Source of the DNA: Allopseudospirillum japonicum
GTDB taxonomy: Bacteria; Pseudomonadota; Gammaproteobacteria; Pseudomonadales; Halomonadaceae
DNA length: 64,000 nt
Assembly: GCF_900108915.1 (NCBI RefSeq)
Contig: NZ_FNYH01000009.1
Location: 87,685 to 151,684, forward strand
Direction: 5' to 3'
In this document: positions 16,534-25,156 of the stretch, in pieces
Layout of the letters: every line of letters begins with the position of its first letter
Position numbering within the stretch: position 1 is the first letter of the stretch
Notes under the pieces: generated by a model
Database searches by the model: none
Seen by the model: the letters and a program-made list of their open reading frames with translations, nothing else
What the model was told of the DNA's origin: nothing
Position numbers and translations under genes: made by a program

Positions 16534-18855
16534 TTACGATTTCTCTATTTTCAAAGGTTTTCTTGGCAATTTTCTGCGTTGTTTTTGCTGTTGTAATGCA
16601 TCTTGCCATACATCTTGCACTTGCTGGGGTACTTGAGCTTGATCTTGTGGCCATCGAATTTCAAAACACACATGAATATGTGTATTACGCTTAAAATCTT
16701 CAGGAATAGAAGACTTGCTAATATCCTTCACTTGATATTTTTTTATTAAGTTTTCATCGATCTTAAATCGGCGATAATTATTAGAAAAAATCAAGACGCC
16801 ATCTTTCTCTAAAGATTGCATTGCTAACTCTACAAGCCCCACATGATCTCTTTGAATATCTAATGTCTCACGCATACGTTTCGAATTAGAGAAAGTCGGC
16901 GGATCTAAAAAAATAATATCAAATCTCTGCTTATTTTGTTTTAGCCACTGAATACAATCGCTTTGAACTGCTTTATGTTTGCTCTCACTCAAACCATTAA
17001 GTGCTAAATTATTTTTAAACCACTCTAGATAAGTATTCGACATATCAACACTTACACTAGAGGTTGCACCTCCGAGGGCCGCGTGAATACTGGCAACCCC
17101 AGTGTAACAAAACAGATTTAAAAACCGCTTACCTTTTGCCAAGGCAGCAATTTGTAATCGAATTGGTCTATGATCTAAAAACAGTCCTGTATCTAAATAA
17201 TCATCTAAATTGACCAGTACTTTTGCCAACCCTTCTTGCACTTGGATATACTGTCCTTGATTATCAAGTACTTTATACTGACTTTTACCTGCTTGACGTT
17301 TCCTCTGCTTTAGGTGAATATTTTTTTCACGAACACCATATAATACAGATAATGCTTTGAGCACATCAAATAAGCGCTCTTGCGCTTTATTTGTATCTAT
17401 GGATGCAGGTGGTGCATACTCTTGCACATGCAAATCCTGCCCATAAATATCAATAGCTACGGCATATTCTGGCATATCTGCATCATATAAACGATAAGAG
17501 GTGATTTTCTCTTTTTGCAGCCATTTTGCCAGTTTTTTATGATTTTTTTGCAATCTATTCAATAGCATACGCCCACCTTCCGAAAGGCTCTCAAGTTGGG
17601 CATCTTGAGGTGCTTGTATGCTTAGATGCTGTGCCCATGTCTGCCCAGATCGTATACGAGCATGATAGTATTCTTCTATAATCTTAAATAAGTATAAACG
17701 GCACTCTAATGCACCATTAAAATACTTATAATCTTTTATTTTTCGCAACCCCGTTTGCTTTGCTAGCTCTACATTTGCAGTAAATAAAGCGAACTCCCAA
17801 CCGTGATAGTGCTCACGAAGTTTTTCGCCCAAATGTGCATACAAGTACATCATGGCGGGCAAATCACTTAAGCGTTCTCCATAAGGTGGATTTACAATTA
17901 CTAAACCTTGATTTTCCAACTTACCTTGATGTGTTGGCTGTACTAGGTCTTTAATTTCTTTTTTCATAACCCCAATATATTGGCTTAAGCCTGCAGTTTC
18001 TATATTACTCTTAGCCGCTTCAATAGCTTTTATCGAAGCATCATAACCATAAATTAAGGGTAATTTTTTTTGCAAGCCTTGCTCACTTCTTTCTTTTGCG
18101 TCAAGCCATATTTTCTTCCATAAATGCGGGTCATGCTGTAACCATCCCAAAAACCCAAAATATTGACGATGTAAATTAGGTGCGATATCTGCTGCAATTA
18201 AAGTACCTTCAATAAGTAAGGTTCCAGAACCACACATAGGATCAATCAGTGCCCCACCTTGAGAGGCAATCCTAGGCCAACCTGCACGAATTAATAAAGC
18301 TGCAGCTAAATTTTCTTTTAAAGGTGCACTTGCGCCTTGCAAACGATAACCGCGTTGATGCAGGCTATTGCCTGATAAATCAATATAAAAATAAACTTGG
18401 CTCTTATTAAGCTTTACCCAAACACGAACATCAGGTTCTTGTGTATCAATATTAGGTCTTTCCCCCTCATTTGCATTACGTACCTGATCAACAATCGCAT
18501 CTTTAACTTTTAATGCACTATGATGTGTGTGCTTAAGCAATTTTGATGTGCCTTTGAAATCCACTGCAAAACTCGTGTTTTTATTTAAATGTTGCAACCA
18601 GTTTACAGCATAGGCAGCTTGATATAGGGTGTTCTCATCTTCAACTATTGCCGAATCCACATACAATAAAATGCGATTTGCAAGACGGCTCCATAAGCAT
18701 GCTTTATACGCTGTTGCCAAGTCAGCCTGCCAGCTCACTGCACCAAAGCTTTCCTTGATTTCATAAGCACCTAATGAAGCTAACTCTTCAGCAAGTAGAC
18801 TTTCCAACCCAAGCGGGCATGTTGCTAACAAAATGTAGGGAGTTTCTGTTGTCAT
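16534..18855 (-). CDS. rlmKL: 23S rRNA (guanine) methyltransferase RlmKL (bifunctional)
   Basis: Fusion enzyme of 773 residues that methylates G2445 (N2; RlmL half) and G2069 (N7; RlmK half) of 23S rRNA in the family. An N-terminal THUMP domain (about 45-155) is followed by the RlmL methyltransferase with DPMCGSGTLLIE and VIVNPPYGERL. The C-terminal RlmK half has FLNLFCYTGVASIHAALGGA, SVDMSNTYLEWFKNNL and FDIIFLDPPTFSNSKRM. The length is somewhat above E. coli RlmL (702). ATG 18855 has AGGAT 7 bases upstream. It is followed directly by the glutaredoxin-like gene. Confidence 0.96.
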   Translation of the reverse strand: MTTETPYILLATCPLGLESLLAEELASLGAYEIKESFGAVSWQADLATAYKACLWSRLANRILLYVDSAIVEDENTLYQAAYAVNWLQHLNKNTSFAVDFKGTSKLLKHTHHSALKVKDAIVDQVRNANEGERPNIDTQEPDVRVWVKLNKSQVYFYIDLSGNSLHQRGYRLQGASAPLKENLAAALLIRAGWPRIASQGGALIDPMCGSGTLLIEGTLIAADIAPNLHRQYFGFLGWLQHDPHLWKKIWLDAKERSEQGLQKKLPLIYGYDASIKAIEAAKSNIETAGLSQYIGVMKKEIKDLVQPTHQGKLENQGLVIVNPPYGERLSDLPAMMYLYAHLGEKLREHYHGWEFALFTANVELAKQTGLRKIKDYKYFNGALECRLYLFKIIEEYYHARIRSGQTWAQHLSIQAPQDAQLESLSEGGRMLLNRLQKNHKKLAKWLQKEKITSYRLYDADMPEYAVAIDIYGQDLHVQEYAPPASIDTNKAQERLFDVLKALSVLYGVREKNIHLKQRKRQAGKSQYKVLDNQGQYIQVQEGLAKVLVNLDDYLDTGLFLDHRPIRLQIAALAKGKRFLNLFCYTGVASIHAALGGATSSVSVDMSNTYLEWFKNNLALNGLSESKHKAVQSDCIQWLKQNKQRFDIIFLDPPTFSNSKRMRETLDIQRDHVGLVELAMQSLEKDGVLIFSNNYRRFKIDENLIKKYQVKDISKSSIPEDFKRNTHIHVCFEIRWPQDQAQVPQQVQDVWQDALQQQKQRRKLPRKPLKIEKS

Positions 18856-18979
18856 ATCAATATCCTAAGAGCTTCATCAAAACTTCATATTAAAATGTAT
18901 AATCGAATTTTTTTTTCCGATTTAAAAAAACTCTTGTCCTTTCGGCAAAAGTTCGTCTATTCCTTAAAGTGTGCTTCAT

Positions 18980-19443
18980 CAAAGTAGGTCGGTACATCGG
19001 CTACTTTGTGCTTGTTTCCCTAGTTTGCTGTTTTGTATGGCAGTTTAGGGAGTTGATTGCAAGCTAAGGTACGATAATCCGTTTGGTGATCTACACACTA
19101 CTCGAGAGAATACTGGGGTTAAGGTTGGGGGCTTCGTTCCAACCTAGTCAACCCAAGTTTGGACAATCAAGCACCTTGATTTATTTTAGGTGTTGATGTG
19201 AGAGGAGATTCTCCCGCCTATTCTCTTGCGAAGCTGGTCCTTGGTTTAGTTTAGTTAACCTATAAGGAGGGAAATGCCTACTTGTTACTGTCGCATTTAG
19301 GTCTCAACACAAGAGCTCCCCTGCTTGGAGAGCGAATTTAAGTTTAACTTAAATGGAGGAGGAGAGAGCTAAAAGATTTACAGCTAGGTTCCGTGTATGA
19401 CAATCAACTGCTATCGGCATCGCCTGAAGCATTAGGCGATGCC
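18980..19443 (+). ncRNA. Candidate structured RNA / long leader upstream of rmf
   Basis: The 687-base gap 18856-19542 has no supportable ORF but is unusually dense in dyads. These are CAAAGTAG 18980-18987 with 19001-19008; nested GGGTT/AACCC (19116-19120, 19150-19154) around GGTTGG/CCAACC (19123-19128, 19139-19144); ATCAA-CACCT with AGGTG-TTGAT (19166-19176, 19188-19197); CCTTGGTT with AACC-AAGG (19239-19267); ATTTAAGTT/AACTTAAAT (19336-19354); and a perfect 10-bp stem GGCATCGCCT/AGGCGATGCC (19416-19443). Several GGA motifs (for example GGAGGAGGAG at 19355-19364) could bind a CsrA/RsmA protein. A structured rmf leader is known in Pseudomonas (the Rfam 'rmf' motif); identity with it is not shown. 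Direction is assumed from rmf. Confidence 0.45.
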
Positions 19444-19542
19444 TTCAAGTTTGGGATTTGATTAGTAAGTCATACTCTGATGAACAAAAGTAATGGTTGG
19501 TAATTAAAGCTACTCGTTTATTGGCTTAGAGGATACAAGTCT

Positions 19543-19749
19543 ATGAGACGTCAAAAACGTGATCGTGGTCAGCGCGCATTCATCCGTGGTTATCAGGCAG
19601 GTGTCAGTGGTAAATCTAAAGAGCTTTGTCCTGTCGCAGATTTAGAAACTAGGCAGCAATGGTTAAGCGGTTGGCGGGAGGGCCGTGTTGATTACTGGTC
19701 TGGTATGCGTGGCGTTTCTGGGATTCATCGTAATCCTGCACTCGCTTGA
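19543..19749 (+). CDS. rmf: Ribosome modulation factor
   Basis: Small basic protein of 68 residues that dimerises 70S ribosomes into inactive 100S particles in stationary phase. The sequence MRRQKRDRGQRAFIRGYQAG...SGWREGRVDYWSGMRG is the RMF family pattern. AGAGGA lies about 9 bases before ATG 19543. It is preceded by a very long gene-free leader full of potential stems and followed by a strong terminator. Proximity to pyrD and rlmKL echoes the enterobacterial neighbourhood. Confidence 0.96.
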   Translation: MRRQKRDRGQRAFIRGYQAGVSGKSKELCPVADLETRQQWLSGWREGRVDYWSGMRGVSGIHRNPALA

Positions 19750-19851
19750 TTCTTCAGCTAATATTATGCTTGTCAATATTTTTTGCCTTACAGAGACGCA
19801 ATACACTCACATTTGAGCCATACGTTGAAAAATTCCAATTTACTCAAGCTC

Positions 19852-19885
19852 AACCCCTCAAACCAAAATGTTTGAGGGGTTTTTG
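19852..19885 (+). terminator. Rho-independent terminator after rmf
   Basis: A perfect 12-bp stem, AACCCCTCAAAC (19852-19863) with GTTTGAGGGGTT (19870-19881), loop CAAAAT, continuing into TTT. It lies between rmf and the convergent pyrD. The opposite strand lacks a T-run. Confidence 0.9.
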
Positions 19886-19897
19886 ATTCTTTACTGA

Positions 19898-20938
19898 TTA
19901 AGACGAGGCTTTAGCCGCTTGCAAATAATCAGCACATGCGTGTGCGACTTCAGCAATCAACTCAGGACCACGATAAATCAAGCCGGTATATACTTGAATT
20001 AAGGAAGCACCTGCCTTTAACTTATCCAGTGCGGTCTCTGCATTGTGAATCCCACCCACCCCTATGATTGGCAAATCTCCTTCCAAAACATCTGCAAGTT
20101 GTGCAATCACTTGTGTCGAAGCTTGCGCTAAAGGTGCGCCACTTAGTCCGCCTTGCTCATCCGCGTGAGGCAAGCCTGCAACACTGGAATGATCCAAAGT
20201 AGTATTTGTTGCAATGACAGCATCCATTTTTTGTTGACGAATACTTGCTGCCACCAAACGGATCTCTTCTGCTGTCATATCCGGTGCAATTTTCACAGCA
20301 ATCGGCGTATATTTACCATATTGATCTGCCAATGCTTGCTGACGTTGCTTAAGCGGTTTCAGTAAAGCTTCCAGGGTTTCACCATACTGTAAAGTGCGCA
20401 AACCTGGCGTATTGGGTGAGGATATATTGACGGTGACATAATCCGCAACCTGATACACAGCTTCCAGTGCAGTCAGATAATCCTGCGCTGCATCTTCTAC
20501 AGAAGTAGTTAAATTCTTGCCTATATTCACTCCTTTGATCCCAGCAAAACGGCTAGCTGCAACACGAGGTACGAGGGCATCTACTCCCTCATTATTAAAT
20601 CCCATACGATTAATAATGACTTCTTTGGACTCAACACGAAATAAACGGGGTTTAGGGTTACCCGCTTGCGCCTTTGGCGTCACTGTGCCAACTTCAACAA
20701 ACCCAAAGCCCAAAGCGCCTAAGGCATCTAAATAAGTTGCGTTTTTGTCCAACCCTGCTGCGAGGCCAACAGGATTGCTAAAATTAAGCCCCATCACCTG
20801 AACAGGCGCTTCAACTTTGGGTGCAGCCATCAAGGCTGCAAGATGTAGTTTATGTAGGCGATTGAGCATATTAAGCGCGATTTCGTGCGCATTTTCTGGG
20901 GGAAGCCTAAAAAAAGCTTTACGTGCAAGTGAATACAT
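19898..20938 (-). CDS. pyrD: Dihydroorotate dehydrogenase (quinone), class 2
   Basis: Oxidises dihydroorotate to orotate in pyrimidine synthesis, passing electrons to the quinone pool at the inner membrane. The protein is 346 residues, close to E. coli PyrD (336). An N-terminal amphipathic membrane-association segment (YSLARKAFFRLPPENAHEIAL) is followed by the FMN barrel: NPVGLAAGLDKN, FVEVGTVTPKAQAGNPKPRLFR, the catalytic-Ser stretch VTVNISSPNTPGLR, VKIAPD, ATNTT and GVGGIHNAE...LIQVYTGLIYRGP. It is a single gene on the minus strand. Confidence 0.96.
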   Translation of the reverse strand: MYSLARKAFFRLPPENAHEIALNMLNRLHKLHLAALMAAPKVEAPVQVMGLNFSNPVGLAAGLDKNATYLDALGALGFGFVEVGTVTPKAQAGNPKPRLFRVESKEVIINRMGFNNEGVDALVPRVAASRFAGIKGVNIGKNLTTSVEDAAQDYLTALEAVYQVADYVTVNISSPNTPGLRTLQYGETLEALLKPLKQRQQALADQYGKYTPIAVKIAPDMTAEEIRLVAASIRQQKMDAVIATNTTLDHSSVAGLPHADEQGGLSGAPLAQASTQVIAQLADVLEGDLPIIGVGGIHNAETALDKLKAGASLIQVYTGLIYRGPELIAEVAHACADYLQAAKASS

Positions 20939-21013
20939 AATGTAAGATCCGCAGGCAAAAACAATCGATTATTCAAGGTTCGTTAGCATTACAAGTATAC
21001 CCTAGCCTCATGC

Positions 21014-23074
21014 TTAACCGCGAAACCCTTGTAATACCTGTTGCATCTTTTGCATATTAAGCACAATCGCTTGCGTACTTTCAGAATTAGCTTGTGCTCT
21101 TTGCGTGCTCGTATGTGCAAATTCACGCACTTGTGCCAAGCTTAAGTGTACCTCTTGAACTGCTGTACTTTGCTCCTCTACTGCCGTCGCCACTTGATCA
21201 TTCATTTGATTAATGACTTGTGTCGAGTCCAGCACTTGTTGCAAGGTCTTTGTCATATTTTTAAATTGTTCTAATGTTGTTAACGACTGCTCACAGCTAG
21301 ACTGCATTAAACGAAAGGCTTCGTGGGATTTATGCTGCACTTGTCGCACAATACGCTCAATATCCTGTGCTGATGCGTGTGTGCGCTGTGACAAAGCGCG
21401 AACCTCATCGGCAACAACAGCAAAACCACGTCCGGCCTCCCCAGCACGTGCCGCCTCAATTGCTGCATTGAGGGCCAATAAATTCGTTTGTTCTGTAATA
21501 TCCTTAATCACTTCAGCGACTTTTTCAATTTCTCGGCTATCTTCTTCAAGCTCATGAATCACCTCATCACTGCGTTGCACCTGACGTACCATAGATTCCA
21601 TCGCTGTTTGTGTCTGCGCTAATGCCTGATATTCACGATTTGCATGTTCAGCCAAATCGCCTGCAGTACGTGCCGCTTGATGGGTATGTTGTGCAACTTC
21701 TTGAATCCCAGCGGCCACTTGCTCCAGAGTTGCACTCATGGTTTCCAAATCATCTTGCAAATGATGCGCTGACTTTGCATTTTTCTCTGCAAGCGTCCCT
21801 ATCTCCTGCACTGCATGTGTGCTTGTGTCTGCGGTGATCGCAACTTCACGGATAAGCACGGCTACCTGCGACATCAAATGATTAAAAGCTGCTGCTAAAA
21901 CGGTAACCTCGTTATTACCTTCTTCTGGTAGTTTTAAACGTAAATCTTTTTGTTGCGCAACTAGACTAATGCCTTTTTGCACACCACGCACTTGACGTGT
22001 TAGAAAACGTACTAAATAAACGGCAAATAAAGTAGCAGCCACTCCAGCAACAAAAATACCGCTGGCAATCCATAAAGACAGCTGTGCCTGTTGATGTGCT
22101 TGATTGGCTTTAGTGGCTGCAAGCGCGGAAATGCTCATTTCAACCTGCATTAAAGCATCGATACTTGCTGTACTCACAGACCAACTGTGGGCAGCAGCCT
22201 GAATATACTCACCAAAGTATGCATCTTTCCATTGACCTGAGCTAAATTCCTGCCGCCAAGCCAACAACTCACTTAAACTTTGTTGAAAATGCTGCCAATT
22301 TTCTTTGAATTCTTGACTACCCAGTTCAGGACCAAGCAAGGGGAATAAGTGTTCCTGCAAGCGTCGCAAAAGATCCTGTGCCCTCTCTTGATACTGCATT
22401 AAGTGCGCTGCCTGTTCAGGGCGGATTTTCTCATCTTGTGAAATGACACCAGCTAACAAGGCACGCTCTTTGCCGAGCGCTTGTACAGTTTCTGCAAAAG
22501 TTTGTTTGATATTTTGATTGACAAATAACAGATATTCTTGTGGTGTTTCCGGCACGAAGGCCAAATTAATAAAGGCTTCTAACCCATCAATCAGATTAAC
22601 ACTTAGTTTCCACCAAGCTTGCATACGTGCTTGGCTAACTAAATTAGATTCCAGTATATTAGATCTTAGCTTTTGCCAAGCATGTAAATCTTTTTGTACT
22701 CGTTTCCAAGATTGGTTGGCTATTGGTGTTAATTCCGCAAGCGGTGCCAATGCAGCTAAAGTGGTCGCTAATAAACGATCGCTTTGTTGGCGTGCAGCTT
22801 GACTTTGCTGCAAAAACTCTGTGGGTTCTTCATTAATCAACCACAGGTTGAGCGTTGTATTGACCAAACCGCGCTCATTGCTCAAAGCTAGGGTTAACTC
22901 TAGCGTTTTATCATACAAGTGATTAGTGGTATGCAAGTATTCTGCGCGCTGGTACGCAGGAGCAAAGACCAGCATGATTTGAGTGATGGCAGGGGTAATC
23001 AATAAGACCGCTAGCAAAACAACTGGGATTAACAACGCGTGTCTTAAGCTAATATAAAAAATTTTATCCAGCAT
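21014..23074 (-). CDS. Methyl-accepting chemotaxis protein, possible NIT-type sensor
   Basis: Chemoreceptor of 686 residues. ATG 23074 is chosen (GGTGGAG just upstream; N-terminus [17 protein letters not shown]); the open frame extends to a TTG at 23107. TM1 is about 12-35; the helical periplasmic region contains [17 protein letters not shown] and a second [14 protein letters not shown], the duplicated ERG/ERA pattern of NIT (nitrate/nitrite) sensor domains. TM2 is about 335-357, followed by HAMP and a signalling domain with tip [29 protein letters not shown]. Assignment of nitrate as ligand is inference. An unknown 171-residue gene lies 140 bases upstream in the same direction. Confidence 0.9.
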   Translation of the reverse strand: MLDKIFYISLRHALLIPVVLLAVLLITPAITQIMLVFAPAYQRAEYLHTTNHLYDKTLELTLALSNERGLVNTTLNLWLINEEPTEFLQQSQAARQQSDRLLATTLAALAPLAELTPIANQSWKRVQKDLHAWQKLRSNILESNLVSQARMQAWWKLSVNLIDGLEAFINLAFVPETPQEYLLFVNQNIKQTFAETVQALGKERALLAGVISQDEKIRPEQAAHLMQYQERAQDLLRRLQEHLFPLLGPELGSQEFKENWQHFQQSLSELLAWRQEFSSGQWKDAYFGEYIQAAAHSWSVSTASIDALMQVEMSISALAATKANQAHQQAQLSLWIASGIFVAGVAATLFAVYLVRFLTRQVRGVQKGISLVAQQKDLRLKLPEEGNNEVTVLAAAFNHLMSQVAVLIREVAITADTSTHAVQEIGTLAEKNAKSAHHLQDDLETMSATLEQVAAGIQEVAQHTHQAARTAGDLAEHANREYQALAQTQTAMESMVRQVQRSDEVIHELEEDSREIEKVAEVIKDITEQTNLLALNAAIEAARAGEAGRGFAVVADEVRALSQRTHASAQDIERIVRQVQHKSHEAFRLMQSSCEQSLTTLEQFKNMTKTLQQVLDSTQVINQMNDQVATAVEEQSTAVQEVHLSLAQVREFAHTSTQRAQANSESTQAIVLNMQKMQQVLQGFRG

Positions 23075-23213
23075 CCTCGCTCCACCTTTAACTTTTTTGT
23101 TAACCAAAAGTTACATGAGCTTGCAAGGATACTGGCAAATACAAGTATTGTATAGCTTACTTAAGGCTAGTACTTCAAGGTTTGTAATGAGAACTCTTTT
23201 TCAGGGATGCTGA

Positions 23214-23729
23214 CTAACCAAGCTCAAATATCCGACGTGCTTGTTCGATTTTCATCCGATCCAAAGATAGTGGATCTTGCAGCATACCTTCTATGTTCAG
23301 GCTAACAAAAGGTTTATCGGCTTGTTCATAAGCCGTTTGATCCATCGCATTTTCATGTTGACGGATCCTTCCGCCTGTCAGTTGTGCAATAAACTCAGCT
23401 CTTGCTTGAGCGAGTTCAGGCCCTTTAGGTACCCCAGGTGGGTTAATCCCAGCATCTAACACCGCTTGATATTTAGCATAGAAAGCATTACTGGTTGTCA
23501 GATAGCCATTATTGTCCAAGGTTGCGACCACTTGACTATCCACAACCACCTCAGCATAAGTGTCATTGACTGGATTATTTTTATAATTTTCTATTTGACT
23601 ATAAGAGTTTTCTAGATATGAGCGCGTTCCCTGCAATATTTGCTGAAAATCCTTCTTTGGTAATTCACTAAGACCCACTTGAGAGATGTTAAAAGCTTGT
23701 GCTTGGTGCTGATTGAGATCAATTCTCAT
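23214..23729 (-). CDS. Hypothetical protein, 171 residues
   Basis: Not recognised. It is a soluble-looking protein with no signal peptide or membrane segment, starting MRIDLNQHQAQAFNISQVG. The central region VVVDSQVVATLDNNGYLTTSN could form beta strands, and the C-terminal third is helical and charged. AAGGAG lies at a normal distance before the ATG, and codon usage matches neighbouring genes, so it is very likely a real gene. It is immediately upstream of a chemoreceptor gene on the same strand and may be cotranscribed with it. The TnpB element lies on its other side. Confidence 0.75.
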   Translation of the reverse strand: MRIDLNQHQAQAFNISQVGLSELPKKDFQQILQGTRSYLENSYSQIENYKNNPVNDTYAEVVVDSQVVATLDNNGYLTTSNAFYAKYQAVLDAGINPPGVPKGPELAQARAEFIAQLTGGRIRQHENAMDQTAYEQADKPFVSLNIEGMLQDPLSLDRMKIEQARRIFELG

Positions 23730-23854
23730 CCTAAAACTCCTTTTTTATTTTCCAAAAGCAGACGGTGAAACTTATACCCTGTGCATTTTTTGCCTGCGTT
23801 CACTGAGAACATTCTCGGCATTTAGCACTATCACTTGAGTCTTTATGTTTGTGT

Positions 23855-25125
23855 GACTGCTCCCCGCCCTGACGGGCGAGGCTTCCAACTTCTCAGGCCG
23901 CAACCGGCGCGTGACCGGATTGACGCAAGCCTCCATTGGCAGGCACCGACAGTCCTTCGGCCCTTAGTTTAATCATGCCCTGCTGACGGATATTGATCGC
24001 GGCGTTGACGTCGCGGTCAAGCGCTACTGTACAAACAGGGCACATCCACTTGCGTACTGACAAGGGCAGAGTGTCTACCTTGTGCCCACAGCAAGAACAG
24101 GTCTTGGAGCTGGCGAACCAGGGGGCGATTTTAACTAGGTACTTGCCTTGCGCTTTGGCTTTATATTCCAGTTTTTGGATTAAGCCTGACCAGCTGGCAT
24201 CGGCAATATGCTTGGACAGTTTTTGGTTTTTCAGCAGGTTTTTTACTTTTAGTGTCTCGACAATCACCGCTTGGTTTTCGTCAACAATCGTTCGAGACAG
24301 CTTGTGCTGAAAATCAGCACGGGCGTTTTTCAGCCGCTCATGCGCCTTGGCAAGTTGAAGACGCGCTTGCGCACGGCCCTTGCTGCCTTTCTGGCAGCGA
24401 GAAAGCGCCTTCTGTTTGCGCCGTAAATTCGACTCAGCACGTTTTAGGAATCTGGGGTTAGCCATCTTGTGACCATTCGAGTCGATAACAAGATACGTCA
24501 GCCCCATATCAAGGCCCAATACGGTATCAAGCGTTTGCATGGGCGCAGGTGTATCTAGGCCATTATCAATCAGCAGCGAGGCATAGTATTTCCCAGTGAC
24601 CGTGCGCGACAGAGTGATGCTCTTGAGCTTTCCGGTCAGTTCCCGGTGAATCCTCGCCTTAATTGGTTTCATCTTTGGCACTTTGATCCAGTTTTCACCC
24701 ATGCTGACACTCGTGCAGTGATAGCTGGATTGCTTACCATGTTTGCGCTTGAACTTGGGATAACGGGCGGGGCGCTTGGGATCAAAGAAATTCTGGAAGG
24801 CTTTGTCCAGATTGATACAGGCTTGCTGGAGTGCAATTGAGTCAAAATCCTTGAGCCAGTGATACTTGCGTGACTTTTTCGCCACCGCGAGCAGTGGCTT
24901 AAGGTCTTGCTTGGCTTTGAGTTTCAGGCCGCAGCGTTTGTATTGTAAGCTGATGATATGTAAAGCCTTGTTGTACGCAAAGCGCACAGCACCGAACTGG
25001 CGGTTTAAAAAATCCGCCTGCTCGGATGTGGGGTAGATGCGTACTTTTGTGGCTTTGATCATACTATAAATAATCCAGTATTATTCATCCGCTGATATCC
25101 CCGCCCGATTGGGCGAGGGTTTACG
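23855..25125 (-). mobile_element. IS200/IS605-type element carrying only tnpB
   Basis: A TnpB-only element with no Y1 transposase (tnpA). Each end has the same subterminal hairpin: plus-strand CCCCGCCC-GATT-GGGCGAGG at 25099-25118 and CCCCGCCC-TGAC-GGGCGAGG at 23862-23881. The interior is richer in GC than its surroundings. In this family the 3'-end hairpin region belongs to the omega-RNA that guides TnpB. Exact termini were not resolved, so the outer limits are approximate. Mobilisation would need a TnpA from elsewhere in the genome. Confidence 0.75.
23893..25062 (-). CDS. tnpB: RNA-guided endonuclease TnpB (IS605 OrfB)
   Basis: Protein of 389 residues, full length for the family. An N-terminal helix-turn-helix-like region (about 1-45) is followed by SIALQQACINLDKAFQNFF. 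The RuvC residues are present: D185 in LGLDMGL, E269 in VIVETLKVKNLL and D351 in DRDVNAAINI. The zinc ribbon is C322-x2-C325 and C341-x2-C344. All expected catalytic and metal residues are seen, so the protein is probably active as an omega-RNA-guided nuclease. It ends 12 bases before the right-end hairpin. It sits alone between the unknown 171-residue gene and a DASS transporter. Confidence 0.92.
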   Translation of the reverse strand: MIKATKVRIYPTSEQADFLNRQFGAVRFAYNKALHIISLQYKRCGLKLKAKQDLKPLLAVAKKSRKYHWLKDFDSIALQQACINLDKAFQNFFDPKRPARYPKFKRKHGKQSSYHCTSVSMGENWIKVPKMKPIKARIHRELTGKLKSITLSRTVTGKYYASLLIDNGLDTPAPMQTLDTVLGLDMGLTYLVIDSNGHKMANPRFLKRAESNLRRKQKALSRCQKGSKGRAQARLQLAKAHERLKNARADFQHKLSRTIVDENQAVIVETLKVKNLLKNQKLSKHIADASWSGLIQKLEYKAKAQGKYLVKIAPWFASSKTCSCCGHKVDTLPLSVRKWMCPVCTVALDRDVNAAINIRQQGMIKLRAEGLSVPANGGLRQSGHAPVAA

Positions 25126-25156
25126 TGGTTTTTGCTAAACCTCTTACGTATTTTTA

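Noticed and set aside
18856..19542. tmRNA, 6S RNA, RNase P RNA or a known riboswitch upstream of rmf
   Set aside because: The remembered conserved cores of these RNAs were compared by eye and none matched.
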